64,000 bases of DNA from Balanoglossus misakiensis. Its lineage: Eukaryota; Hemichordata. The notes under the pieces were generated by a model, which had not been told where the DNA came from, made no database searches, and saw nothing but the letters and a program-made list of their open reading frames with translations. The stretch spans positions 7,750,001-7,814,000 of the forward strand of contig CM082579.2 of assembly GCA_040954595.2 (NCBI GenBank). The letters run 5' to 3'. A program made the position numbers and the translations under genes. Below are positions 1-10,087 of this stretch, piece by piece. Position 1 is the first letter of the stretch. Each line of letters opens with the position of its first letter.

Positions 1-3000
1 CCACGCAGGAAAGCCCTGAACTGTTTCTCGATGGATTTGTTCAACACATAGTCTGCGTACAACTCTACAAACTCCTGCAACAGAGAAAAAAAAAACAATA
101 TCAATAATCACCACTAGGAACATGTCATAATGTCCCAAGGTATACATGTATATACCAAATAAGACCTAAAATAAATAGAGCAAAGCATAGGCAATTAGGT
201 ATATTTCTCCATGCATGTTTTCATGGGCAGTTTGCTTATCATGCTGATGATTTTACAATTCTGGGCTTTGCTTCACAGAGAGATGAGTGATTCACCGTGG
301 ATGGAAATGAAGGAGAGGGCCGATGACAGAAATGACAAACTGAGAACTTGAGAAGCGACACACACTCACCTGTCTGTTGTCGTTTGTGACTGTAACAGAA
401 TCGCCATTTTCCTTGAGATCAAAAGTGACCGGAGCACCAAACAAATCTTGTAAACTGATTTGAAATGTTTGCATAAATGTGTCTTCCACATCGCCTTCGT
501 ATTCCAGGAGTGACTTGAGGCTGTTGTATATGACCTGAAATATAAGCAATATGTAAATACAATGCAGGGTATTACAACTGATCAAAATCTCACTGCTCAT
601 ATCTCAGTGCAAGACACACTAGCAAAGTGATCCCCTCCCTATATTATTACAGAGTTGAATGCTTGCAAATCCGGGACTCACCGGATGAGAGTCTTCCATG
701 TCTTTTAAGTTTCCGATCTTTCCCATGAGTTTCCTGTAGACCACCATCGGGAAGTGGACGTCCAGGATGATGTTGTTGTAGATGGCCAGACCCAGGACGA
801 TGCCGATGAGCGTGAACTGACCGTCGCTCTCAAACGACGTCGGGTTGAACCAGTAGCTGTTTGTGGTCTCGTCAAGACGAAACATGCCTAGTGGGGTGGG
901 AGAAGAAACGCAGAACAGAAGCCAAATGAGAGAGGCAGAGAAATGAGCCCTAACTTCAACAATATATCCCATACACAATAGGGTGCAACATAAATGGCAG
1001 AGTTTGATATTTTTCACCAGTCAGAATTTTGAGAAAAAATCAATTGCTCTAAAACACTATGAAACCATTTACAATCAGCATGAGAGTAAGTTACTTTTAT
1101 CAAAGACAGAATTCAACATACCAATATCTGCATTAAAAATCTCCTCTACAACCAGCTGAAAAAACTCCTTCGACACGCCACCTTCATCAACCCCTTGTTC
1201 GCCGTCAAACTCCACAAACAGCTGTTTCTTTAAGTCTGCTGGGTTCTCCATGGCGATCATTTCCAACTGTGGTGTGAAACGGAAAAGAAAACGGGATAAT
1301 ATAGTTTCCTGAATTGCATGTGGCTGAATCAGTCTTTGTGTTCCTCAATCAAGGATTTCTAGGAGTGTTTCCAAATTCAATGATTTTCAAGTAGATTCTG
1401 CAGTTCAATATAAAGATAAAGGTATAATGTTTATCATCTACATACTTTTCTGAAACACACACAAGTTTATGTGTTTTTTTATCTTGTTCAACATTGGTAT
1501 CATTTTAAACCACTCGACTCAAGAATAATGAAGTAAGACACAGTAAGTTATAGCTGCTAGAGTCTGGAAATCAAAATAGCACAGCACAAAAAAAGGGTTT
1601 TTGAGATTTGCATAGAGACTTTTTTTCAATGACTAATTTGCATGAGTTGGAGCAGGCCTCCCCTGCACCTTACCCTGACTAGCGCATCGTCAATGATGTG
1701 ATCGCGCCTAACTTTCAGCCTAAGATACGGATTAATTTGATGACCCTGTACGAGACTGTGCAACACCGTCATTCTTCTCTCGTTATACATGCGTATGCGG
1801 TTGTCGTAGTAAAGTCCTAGATTCTTGGTGGCCGGCGTCAAAATGAACGGGTAATTGAGGAACGAGAAACGATCGTCCGTTTCACTCTTGTAGTTGGTGA
1901 AGTCGCGATCCATCTCGATGTTCTCATTGAGAGGTTCGTTGTAGAAGTCTTCGAGCTTGAGCAGCGGCCTGTAAGAGTCAATCGCCTTGACGCCCAGCTC
2001 TCTCTCCAGCTCGTCCTCCTTTGGCACTTTCCTGTCCTTGCTCTCGTGCGCGATGGCACCGAACAGGTCGTTGAGATCCTCGTGATCGAACTTCACGACG
2101 TCGTTCTTTTCGTCGATTTCTCCGGCCAGAAGGCTCGCGTAGAATACCAACTTCATACACTTTGTTGCACTGGTGATGGAATCGTCTTCGTTGACGAGGG
2201 CGCTCCGCGAGCGCCCACTGTACTGTCCGCTGATGACCTTGAACGTGATCAGCTGCTGGAACATTTCCAGCTTCTTCCGCAAGTTGTCCGCGGGGTACCG
2301 GGACCACAGCCGCACGAGCGTCGCCTGGGCGGAGACGGGCAGAAGACTCATGGCCTTGCAGAAACCCGGCAGCGCAGTGTCAAGATACTCCGGACTGTGC
2401 AGCATGGGATTTTCCATGATGATCAGGAACAGATTCAGATAGCTGGGATTGTTCTTCAGGGGCCGCTTGTAGCGCAGATCGATCTCGACGGTCGGTGACA
2501 AGTAGATTAGCGCGTTCAACAGCGCGTTCTCCGTTCCTTTGCCGCCGCTGCTGAACAAGACCCGGTACACGTTTCGGACCGCTTCAATGTCAACAGTCAC
2601 AAGATCCTCGGTCGGAGAAACTGTCTTGTCGTTATCCGCATCCTGTTCGGTCGACTCATCCACATCTTTGTCCTCGTCAGCCGAGACGTCTTCCTTCGTG
2701 GGCTCCGCGTCTCGCTGCGACTTCAGGAAACTGGCGTTGAGAGCATCGGTATCGGAGAACACTACCCCGACAACTCTGATCAGGGGGGAAAAGTCATCCT
2801 TGTCTGTGCACTTTGCCAGTAGCTCCAGTACAGCCTTTTCTGATAGCCCAGGTTTCTTGGGTACTGTTTGGATATAAAGAGAGATAGAGAGTGTGGGATG
2901 TTGCAAGAGAAATGGTCAGTACACAGCCATAATTAATACACACATGTGGCCTGGGTGAGTACACTGAAGATTTCCGATCTTATGTATACATGTCATTGTG

Positions 3001-4394
3001 TCTATTTAAAAGAAATGGGCAATCTCGTTCGTGCATCTCTACCTGTCTTACTGTGTTCACAGTTGCTCGTTGAAGGGCCCTCAGTGCACTGGACTGGACC
3101 GGCCACCGAAGTGCTGGCGGCGGCGCCGTCCGTGCACTGCACCTGCTCGGACTTCGGTGCCCTTTTGGCAATTTTGGAAGGGGTCTCGCACAGTTTGGCC
3201 TTCTTCTTGAACAGGTCCAGAGCCAACACGGCTGCTTCATTGCTGTCCAGTTTCTTACGTTTGCCACTCGACGCGCAAAACTCATTGGGGCACTCGCCAT
3301 CCCCACAGCCGTCGACCAGCTGGTAGTAGTAACGCTCAATCAACTGTTTTGCAGCCACACGTTTCCTGGAAATGTACGGCGAAAAAAAAAATGCCGTTCA
3401 CATTCAGATTCATCCGCATGGTTCAGAATTCTTCGTTACTGCCGTACAGTATTCTAACACATATTTATTATCACTGCTTAACGCAGCCCCACCCCTACTC
3501 ATCATTAACTCACCACAGTGAATGAAAAATCTTTACAGACCTTAAAATATACATCATAGCCATCCGCCAACCACACGTATGCGTTCCCATGGAGACAAAT
3601 GTACATTGCAAAGGGAAGCAAATGGCCATAACCTTGACAGAACAAACGCTTGACCTCCACAGTTAGACAAATCAGAAAAATTGCGTTTTACAGTTACACT
3701 AAGAAATTCTGTAACTTACATGTCTTCAGCTGTAGAACCTGGTTGGTTGTTCACTGGTGTGATTTTGTTGTTGCTGAGTAACAGAAACAATACGAAATAT
3801 ATGAGATCATACATCGTATGTACATAGCACTGCATTACCCAAATTCAGTGGAATACTGGCAAAGTCATCCCATTTGGTTTGCCAGTGTACAACGGTCAGA
3901 CCACTCAACAAATTACTGGTAATTTGGGGGCGTATATGAATGTATTATTTGGCGCTAGGCTTCAAATACGTAGGCTGTCGATTGCAGCAATCGGAAATCA
4001 TATTGCGTGGCAGACTGAGAGGAAGGGGGATAGGGGAACGGTGGTAGATCAGAATACAGCCTGCCGAAAACGTTAGAGAACGTTGTTGACTACGTGAACA
4101 GCAATAAACGATGCTGTCGTATGTTTGGGCTTCCAACTTGACTGGAATGTGCAGTATTTAGAAGGTGAGGGATCAGCTGACGGGTTCAACAAAGCGTTAA
4201 GACAAATCAATCTCTTATTTGCAGAGTTTGAGAAGTAACGCTCTTTGCTGTAAGTATGCCAACAGGGTGAAACAATTTATTAAAAACATCATGTCATCCT
4301 ACTGATACGAAACGAAAGATGCCTACCTGTCAGCGGCACCGTTTTCTGGGGCTTGTGCTCCCGGGCTCTGAGACGATTCCTCGGACGAACTCAT
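1..4394 (-). CDS. UBE3A: UBE3A, HECT E3 ubiquitin ligase (3' end off the left edge)
   Basis: Orthologue of the HECT-class E3 that takes ubiquitin from E2 enzymes and passes it to substrates in nucleus and cytosol. Coding exons on the minus strand are 4394-4327, 3773-3720, 3365-3043, 2863-1674, 1266-1122, 887-682, 534-370 and 74-1. All have GT-AG borders and the phases chain without conflict (2225 nt, about 741 residues). Residues about 41-105 form the AZUL zinc finger, with Cys at 61, 66, 71 and 100 and the string [12 protein letters not shown]. The HECT N-lobe is recognisable from strings such as [34 protein letters not shown] and [15 protein letters not shown]. The last exon ends within [12 protein letters not shown], so the C-lobe and catalytic Cys lie outside the window. 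The start chosen begins [10 protein letters not shown], right after a 3' splice site. A Ser/Glu/Asp-rich linker (about residues 160-205) is divergent from the vertebrate protein. Seen: exons and motifs. Known: family function. Confidence 0.97.
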
Positions 4395-4402
4395 ACGAAA
4401 AT
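4395..4402 (-). other. UBE3A: UBE3A 5' UTR remnant before the start codon
   Basis: The first coding exon begins only 8 nt upstream of the ATG, at a TGAATTGCAG acceptor preceded by a T-rich tract. The 5' UTR therefore probably continues on a separate upstream exon. The best donor I see is CGA|GTAAGTG, with its exon ending at 5180. Inference from splice motifs only. Confidence 0.5.
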
Positions 4403-4520
4403 CTGCAATTCAGAAATGAAAATAAAAATTGCCACCGCCTTTACATGGGATGGCTAACATGGAAGCGTTTGTCAACAGACAAGATCAATACAAAACACGG
4501 ATAAAAATCCTCTCTGAAAT

Positions 4521-4534
4521 CGTCGCCATTTTGG
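4521..4534 (-). promoter_or_regulatory. candidate YY1 site upstream of UBE3A
   Basis: On the minus strand the sequence reads CCAAAATGGCGACG, one mismatch from the YY1 core AANATGGCGGC. This motif is typical just downstream of start sites in TATA-less housekeeping promoters. It lies 127-140 bp upstream of the UBE3A start codon and is a plausible alternative transcription start zone. Motif match only. Confidence 0.4.
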
Positions 4535-5179
4535 ATTTCGGACAGATTTACCCAAGATTCCATGGACACAGAACTACCTAGCTCTCGGTGTGTTATCAAC
4601 TGATATCAGGCTGGCATTTTACCATCTATCCTCCAGAAACAGGGAAACCGCATTAACAATATGTCTTGAATTTAATTTAAGGCCATGGCAACTTTGTTCT
4701 GTTTGAAATGATGTACTTCAAGAAATCACCAACACTATATATACGAACACAAAAAGGTAGAGTTAAAGGGTCAGTTAACTTCCGGTGGGGACCCGAACCG
4801 AACTGGGTTTTGGATCAGATTCTAACAAATCTTTATGAAAGGGATTGGAAAAAACCCTGTGTGCGACATGACATTTGGCACCGTAAAATTGTTATTAGAT
4901 GTCCATAATTTAAGAAGAACATCTATCATTCTAAATTTTAGAAAGATATTACGATAAACACAAGTGAATCAATGATCTCATATTTTGCTCAGACAACTTT
5001 AAGCTTTAGACTGGAGAAATACCATTTTTCTTTTCTCAAGGCGCGTACTACCTGAATTCATTTACGATATAAAATGATATAAATGATACATATAGACTTA
5101 GACAATGTTATCAGCATACTGTATTTCATGCCACAGTACATTCGGCTACACGAGAAACTCTACTTCCACTTTCACTTAC

Positions 5180-5239
5180 TCGAATCCGAAACAGAATCAG
5201 AGACTGGCTTCAGCATCGTTATGACAACTGTAAAGTACT
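5180..5239 (-). other. possible UBE3A 5' non-coding exon
   Basis: A consensus donor (CGA|GTAAGTG on the minus strand, exon edge at 5180) could splice over 777 bp to the acceptor at 4402, eight bases before the UBE3A ATG. The upstream edge is arbitrary. Transcript data would be needed to confirm it. Confidence 0.35.
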
Positions 5240-5254
5240 GACGCCCTCTACAGG
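5240..5254 (-). promoter_or_regulatory. candidate CTCF motif next to the UBE3A 5' end
   Basis: The minus strand reads CCTGTAGAGGGCGTC. This matches 13 of 15 positions of the CTCF core CCASYAGRKGGCRSY; the mismatches are at positions 3 and 14. It sits at the border between UBE3A and the next minus-strand gene. Motif evidence only. Confidence 0.35.
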
Positions 5255-6062
5255 TAAAAGAAACTTAAAGTCCAGTCGCAAGTACGTGTCAACAGGGCTG
5301 CGTACAGTATACAAATGTAGACACATTCAATTTTTTTCTACAATACAAGTATATTGAAAGGGTAGAGTTTTGAAACTGGGGACTTTAGACCTTGCAAACA
5401 AAGTTTGGAAACCTTTAAGACAAGTTAACAAGATGACGGACAACAGCAGAGCTGGGTTTTCTAGAAGAGACAAGTCCACATGCTTGCTTATAGTGCGCAC
5501 ACATCCTTAGAAAGATAACAGTCACACGTAGATATGCAAGAAAATAAACTTTATATATTTTAACCACATGCATTTCTTACATGCAGCAAATGTCACGTTT
5601 ACACGTAAAATACAGTGACTAAACTCAAACATAACTGTTGAAAGTGCTTTAGCGTTTCAAGCATTCTGTCAATTTCAAGTGAAAGAGTCGTGATTATCTT
5701 CCAGTGCATCACTGTCATCTCCAACTTTTCTTGATTTATAATGAATTTACTGTGACAATAAGTATATTTTCAACTGGCCCAGATCTGGTGCCTTTTATCA
5801 TGCATTAACATACAGCAACCCAATTTCAATATCAGTTACATTTGAAAGCCTAGCTGAAACTGAAAAAATCTAGGTGATGTCATATGTCACAACAGGCAAA
5901 CTTTCAGCACATACAGTTTGGAGACGAGATATTCAACGTTACTACCTCGCTGTAACACAACTATACAGACCATATTAAGTACTACTGACTGAGAAAACTA
6001 AATTAATAACCCAAATAAACTGAACTGGTCAACGTATTTAGATTGAACAAGTTGGCTAGAGC
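5255..6062. other. intergenic: UBE3A 5' side to F-box gene 3' side
   Basis: AT-rich sequence between two minus-strand genes. I see no convincing exon here, and the short ORFs have no recognisable content. It should include the UBE3A upstream promoter and any 3' UTR extension of the F-box gene. Confidence 0.6.
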
Positions 6063-6068
6063 TTTATT
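6063..6068 (-). terminator. poly(A) signal of the F-box/WD40 gene
   Basis: AATAAA on the minus strand, 58 bp downstream of the TGA stop at 6126-6128. It is the nearest canonical signal. Confidence 0.6.
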
Positions 6069-6125
6069 GGTTAGTACTACATTCGCGAGCTGAGGCTACA
6101 ACAACAAAAATGTCATCAGCAGTAC

Positions 6126-8942
6126 TCAGTAGTCAGGGTGGCACCAATGGTAGATCTTCACACTGGGCTCATTTGTGCTGACGGCAATGACTGGACCTTC
6201 TCCATCGTCGCCAATGTCAATGGCTGTAATGTAGTCAGCCCCGGTATTCAACACACACAGTGTCTCAAGCGTTGCTACGGCAGTTTCATTGCGGTTAAGA
6301 TTGATCCAGATGTCCTCTTCCACTTCTTTTTCTTCTTCCTGTTCGTCCACTCCGAAAACATCAACATAAATACCCCCATCTCCATCTCCATCGGCATCCT
6401 CCTCCTCCTCCTCCAAACTCGTAAAACGGAAAATCTTCACCTGGCCGGCACTGTCTCCCAGGGCTAGGATGTCCCCTCGCAAGACCATGTGGACGGTGGT
6501 GGACATCAGATGGTGCAGAAACTTTCCCTCCTCCTCCTTGTTGTTGTTGTTGTTGTTTACAGCCCATCTACTCTGTTTCTCTTCATGGGTTTTATTTCTT
6601 TCGTCAACGACAAGAACCTGTACGAGGCTGTGGGATGCATCTGAAAGACAGATGAAATGAGGGGCGAGTAAGTGAGGGGCATTTAATTACACATGTAAAC
6701 CCCCCTCCCCCCGTTTCCTCTTTAGAGGTCCAACTTTACCATAGGAAAACAATGGGTTGGGGCTGAACCATGGTAGAGAAAGGGTTAACATGCACCGTAG
6801 AAGTCTGTATGACCAATAGAATTCTTTGTTTGAAAAGGGCTGGAACAGAGGAAGCTAAATCTCTTACCTGCTGAACAGAGGCCAATGGTACCCCTTAGTA
6901 CAACGTTCCTCACCCAATAATGGACATTAATGATGGCACGGCAAGATGATACATTTGCATTCCACATTCTAACTGTGCAGTCTTCGCTTCCGGAAATGAT
7001 CTGGTAAAAAGAGAGAAAAACAAATTTACCCTGTACAGTATATGCGCAGAGAGAGAAATCATTTCATAACACAAGAGTAGCCTGGAATTTAAACACACAA
7101 CAAGAATATACACCTAGTAGTACTGGTACATTGTAATTCAATGTGCATGTAATGTGTTAACCAGTCTCTCTGTGATCTGAGATCTGATCATTGTAGACTT
7201 GGGCGTCACACTCATAACTCAGTAATATCGACTGTATCATGTAGTGAAATCAACCTACGGTATTCTTCCAAATAGACACTGTCTTCACTCTGGCCGTATG
7301 ACCAACCAACATCCTGACAAGAGTGATATCAACTCTGCCATCTACTGTCCGGCTGAGTTTCCAGACAGACAGCCGTCTGTCATCAGAGGCAACAACACAG
7401 GTGTCTTCCCATATGCTGTCAACGGAAACCATTCCAAATTTGTTTGTGGGTTTTTTTGAGGGGGGGGGGGGGGGGCGGTCAAAGTTTCTTCCTCAAGACC
7501 CACAGTCAACGAATACCTCTAACTGGACAACAATGCAATTTCTACACTTTGTCATCTATGCTCTGCAAAGAGCAAACATTTGTATGGTCTAATATTGGTA
7601 CAGTTTGAAAATAAATTTCGTGATAATTTCCCAAAAAATTTGCAGCTCATGGGGCTTTAACTGGGTACAAGCAACTGCTAACAGCTATCACAGAGGGAAC
7701 CAAGACTCTAGATCATGCAATACCTGATTGCGTTGAGCGTATGTACATGTGGGGTTTTCGTAATTGAATCTACGATAGCCAAGTGATTTAGTGGATACAC
7801 GACATGGATATCCCGGTCTGCCGACACTGAGATCAAAGTGTCATGGCTGTAGGCAGAGTCTTCAGAGTGTCCCCTGAAGAAATCCACTTTTGGGGAGAAA
7901 AAAAATAAGTGTTACCAAGGCGTTGCATTGTGGGAAAAAAATAATCAAACATACCGAATCTTTTGTGGTGTGAGAATAACAATGTAATTACATGTGTCAC
8001 CCTTTAAGGAGTATCAGCCAATACCTTTTAATTTGAGGAAAGCAATAGAACTCATATTATCATAACAACTGTTTATACTGTTATGTAAATTAGCCAATAA
8101 TGTTACATAAGTTATGATTGGTCAGCTTCTTTGGCGATCCCCTCTTCTTTGAAAACTTAACATACCTGATTTCCCAAGGACAAGGTCTGTCACCTGTCTA
8201 TTATGTTGACAGACTTTTCTTTCGAAGTGTCCTGCCTGGTCCCATTGCAACACTTGGCCTAAGCTGTCCCCGGTGTAAACAAAGAGTCCTGATGGGAAAT
8301 TACATTACACATGGCAAACACTAAGAGTCAATGGTTCTGTTAGATTACCCAAGCCCCCCAACCCCTTTGCAAACAGCAATGCGAATTCAGAATTTTTGTG
8401 TGTAAAATGTATCATCGATGCAAAGAACAGTCTTATACATATACCTATGTTGCATGCTCGGGCAATGTTATTCATTTCATACCTGAGATCTTGACACAGT
8501 TAACGGACACATTTGCCGGTCCTTCCACATCCAGTGATTGCGTTTCCGTCTCCAGCTGCAGCCATTTCCCGATGAACCGGCTGCAGTGCCACTCTCGGTA
8601 GATGCCCTTCCAGAAGCCTTCATCGACGGGCACCACGCGGGTACTCTCCACAAACCCAGCCCCGGTGGTGGCCTCGCTGCATTGGTCACCATGGGGGGTC
8701 CGAGTTCTGGTGGCCTTTCGGGTGCGAAGACGTCGGTAACCCTGCACACCCGTCAACTGCATCAGCACCTCGGCCGGGATCTCTTCCAGGCACTTCCATC
8801 TCCAGATGTCCCCGTTCTTGCCCAAGCTGCAGACGGCTTCATACCATTGCTTACACACTCGTTGCGCCTGAGCCAATGACACCCCGGGTAAGAACTGCAA
8901 GATACCCTCAAGGATTTCAGGTGGCACCACAGACTCTGCCAT
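6126..8942 (-). CDS. F-box/WD40-repeat protein, probable SCF substrate receptor
   Basis: Exons 8942-8483, 8288-8166, 7886-7724, 7415-7259, 7000-6868 and 6640-6126 join in frame to 1551 nt (516 aa). Residues about 7-50 are an F-box (PPEILEGILQFLPG, then RVCKQWYEAV), which in this class binds SKP1 of a CUL1 ubiquitin ligase. Downstream exons give degenerate WD40 blades: YTGDSLGQVLQWD, ISVSADRDIHVVYP, VVASDDRRLSVWKL, IISGSEDCTVRMWN and LALGDSAGQVKIFRF. The last exon carries Asn-6, Glu-rich and Asp/Gly low-complexity runs encoded by simple repeats. The start is the ATG reading MAESVVPP at 8942; an upstream in-frame TTG was ignored. The acceptor at 7886 (CCCCAAAAG) was chosen over a nearby AG because only it keeps frame. 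I cannot assign it to a named vertebrate FBXW gene. It lies head to head with TMEM165. Confidence 0.9.
7612..7660 (-). mobile_element. terminal fragment of a TTAA-flanked MITE family
   Basis: This sequence ends GCAGCTCATGGGGCTTTAA. Read in reverse complement it resembles the left end of the element at 32079 (TTAA-AGGCATGTAAGCTG, then a TTTTGGGATAAT-like stretch). It lies in the F-box gene intron between exons 3 and 4. The other end was not found, so it is called a fragment. Confidence 0.45.
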
Positions 8943-8984
8943 CCTCACTGGTCTCCAGGATAACAAAAAAACACCACTGGTTTA

Positions 8985-9017
8985 TTAAAGCCCCATGAGC
9001 TGCAACTGGATAAGAAA
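8985..9017 (+). mobile_element. terminal fragment of the same TTAA MITE family
   Basis: TTAAAGCCCCATGAGCTGCAACTGGATAAG shares GCTGCAACTGGATAA exactly with the inverted right end of the element at 32079-32582. Its first 21 bases are a perfect inverted match to 7640-7660. It begins 43 bp upstream of the F-box gene start codon, so it may be in that gene's 5' UTR or promoter. Confidence 0.5.
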
Positions 9018-10087
9018 ATAACCCTACATAATCTCGAATATACTTGATAGTATGGTGTATAAAAAAAACATTAATTTCTTACATTACAAACCATTCCCTT
9101 CCCTTAATAAAGGGGAACTAACATACCCAATGTTAACAAATGTCGGAGTTATTCTTCTCCTATGCTAACTAAAATGTGATGCTCAGTCTAATGGGCATGG
9201 ATTCCACCCTAAATTTACATATGGCCATATATGGTTAAATGGGCGTGTCTGTGTCTTTAAAATCTGTACTTTTTATCCGACACTGTTGTGTGGATCTTTG
9301 TTGGTAATTCAGTCATGGGAAAATGACATATGGAACGCATTTGATTTCTGGGGGAATATGTGGATTGGGAGAAGTGTTAGCAGATGGTGCAGAAACATTA
9401 CATTTTCTTCTGCAATGCCTTTATGAGAAAAAATCACACTGATTTAGAGATTTTTTGACCAAAAATGAAGAAAGTTACAAATAAATGGAAAATGGAAACA
9501 AATCCTGATATTGACATTTAGATGCATGCAGATCGTATCGCGTATATTTCATCAAAATCCCCAGCCAGATGTAGTTAAGTAATACAGTTGTAGTAGGTTT
9601 CATAGCTCATTTAGTCTCGGTTACCCAGACTCCTTCGCGCCAAAGCGAAGGAGTCTGGGTAACCGAGACTAAGCTCGTCGGAAAGTTTTGCTTGGTGATC
9701 CATTGGTATTGGGTGGACGGCAAAACCAAAAGTATGCAAAATAAGCCAAATGAATTGTTTGTAGCTTACATGCAACACGGAAGGCACGCTACGCAGCACA
9801 ACGTCTGGCCGCATCCACACTAAAAAGATTTGATCAAACTTTTTTCCCGCGGTGTGAATCATCAGCGCATGTCAACCGGAAGTTGTATACTGCCACGTAC
9901 GACCGAAAAGCGCATTTCCTGCCAGCATGGCCGCGACGAGAATCCATTCAGTGCTAGTGTTTATCATACGAGTCGTTGTTGGAATGACATGATTTTATTT
10001 CCTACAAAGGTGCGCGTTGTTCTTAAATAGAAGAGGAGGTACTTTGGCTACATAATCAGTTTGAACCTTTTTTACATTGTCGTCAAA
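9018..10087. other. shared upstream region of F-box/WD40 and TMEM165
   Basis: About 1.1 kb separates two divergently transcribed start codons (8942 minus, 10088 plus). It holds a perfect 28-bp hairpin (9611-9672). A CpG-containing stretch around 9880-9990 is the likely TMEM165 promoter side. No TATA box or coding exon was recognised. Confidence 0.6.
9611..9672. repeat. perfect 28-bp inverted repeat, 6-nt loop
   Basis: The arms 9611-9638 and 9645-9672 are exact reverse complements (left arm starts TTAGTCTCGGTTACCCAG, right arm ends CTGGGTAACCGAGACTAA). They are separated only by GCCAAA. It could be a very short foldback MITE or a cruciform-forming site. No flanking exon uses it. Confidence 0.9.

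Noticed and set aside
2046-2877. Plus-strand ORFs opposite the large UBE3A exon
   Set aside because: They are antisense shadows of a conserved coding exon and have no recognisable content.
7863-7880. Alternative acceptor TTCTTCAG|GGG for F-box exon 3
   Set aside because: It shifts the frame into an early stop; the acceptor at CCCCAAAAG|TGG keeps phase and has a longer pyrimidine tract.
8943-8966. TTG start eight codons upstream in the F-box gene
   Set aside because: Not an ATG; MAESVVPPEI at 8942 gives a normal N-terminus directly before the F-box.
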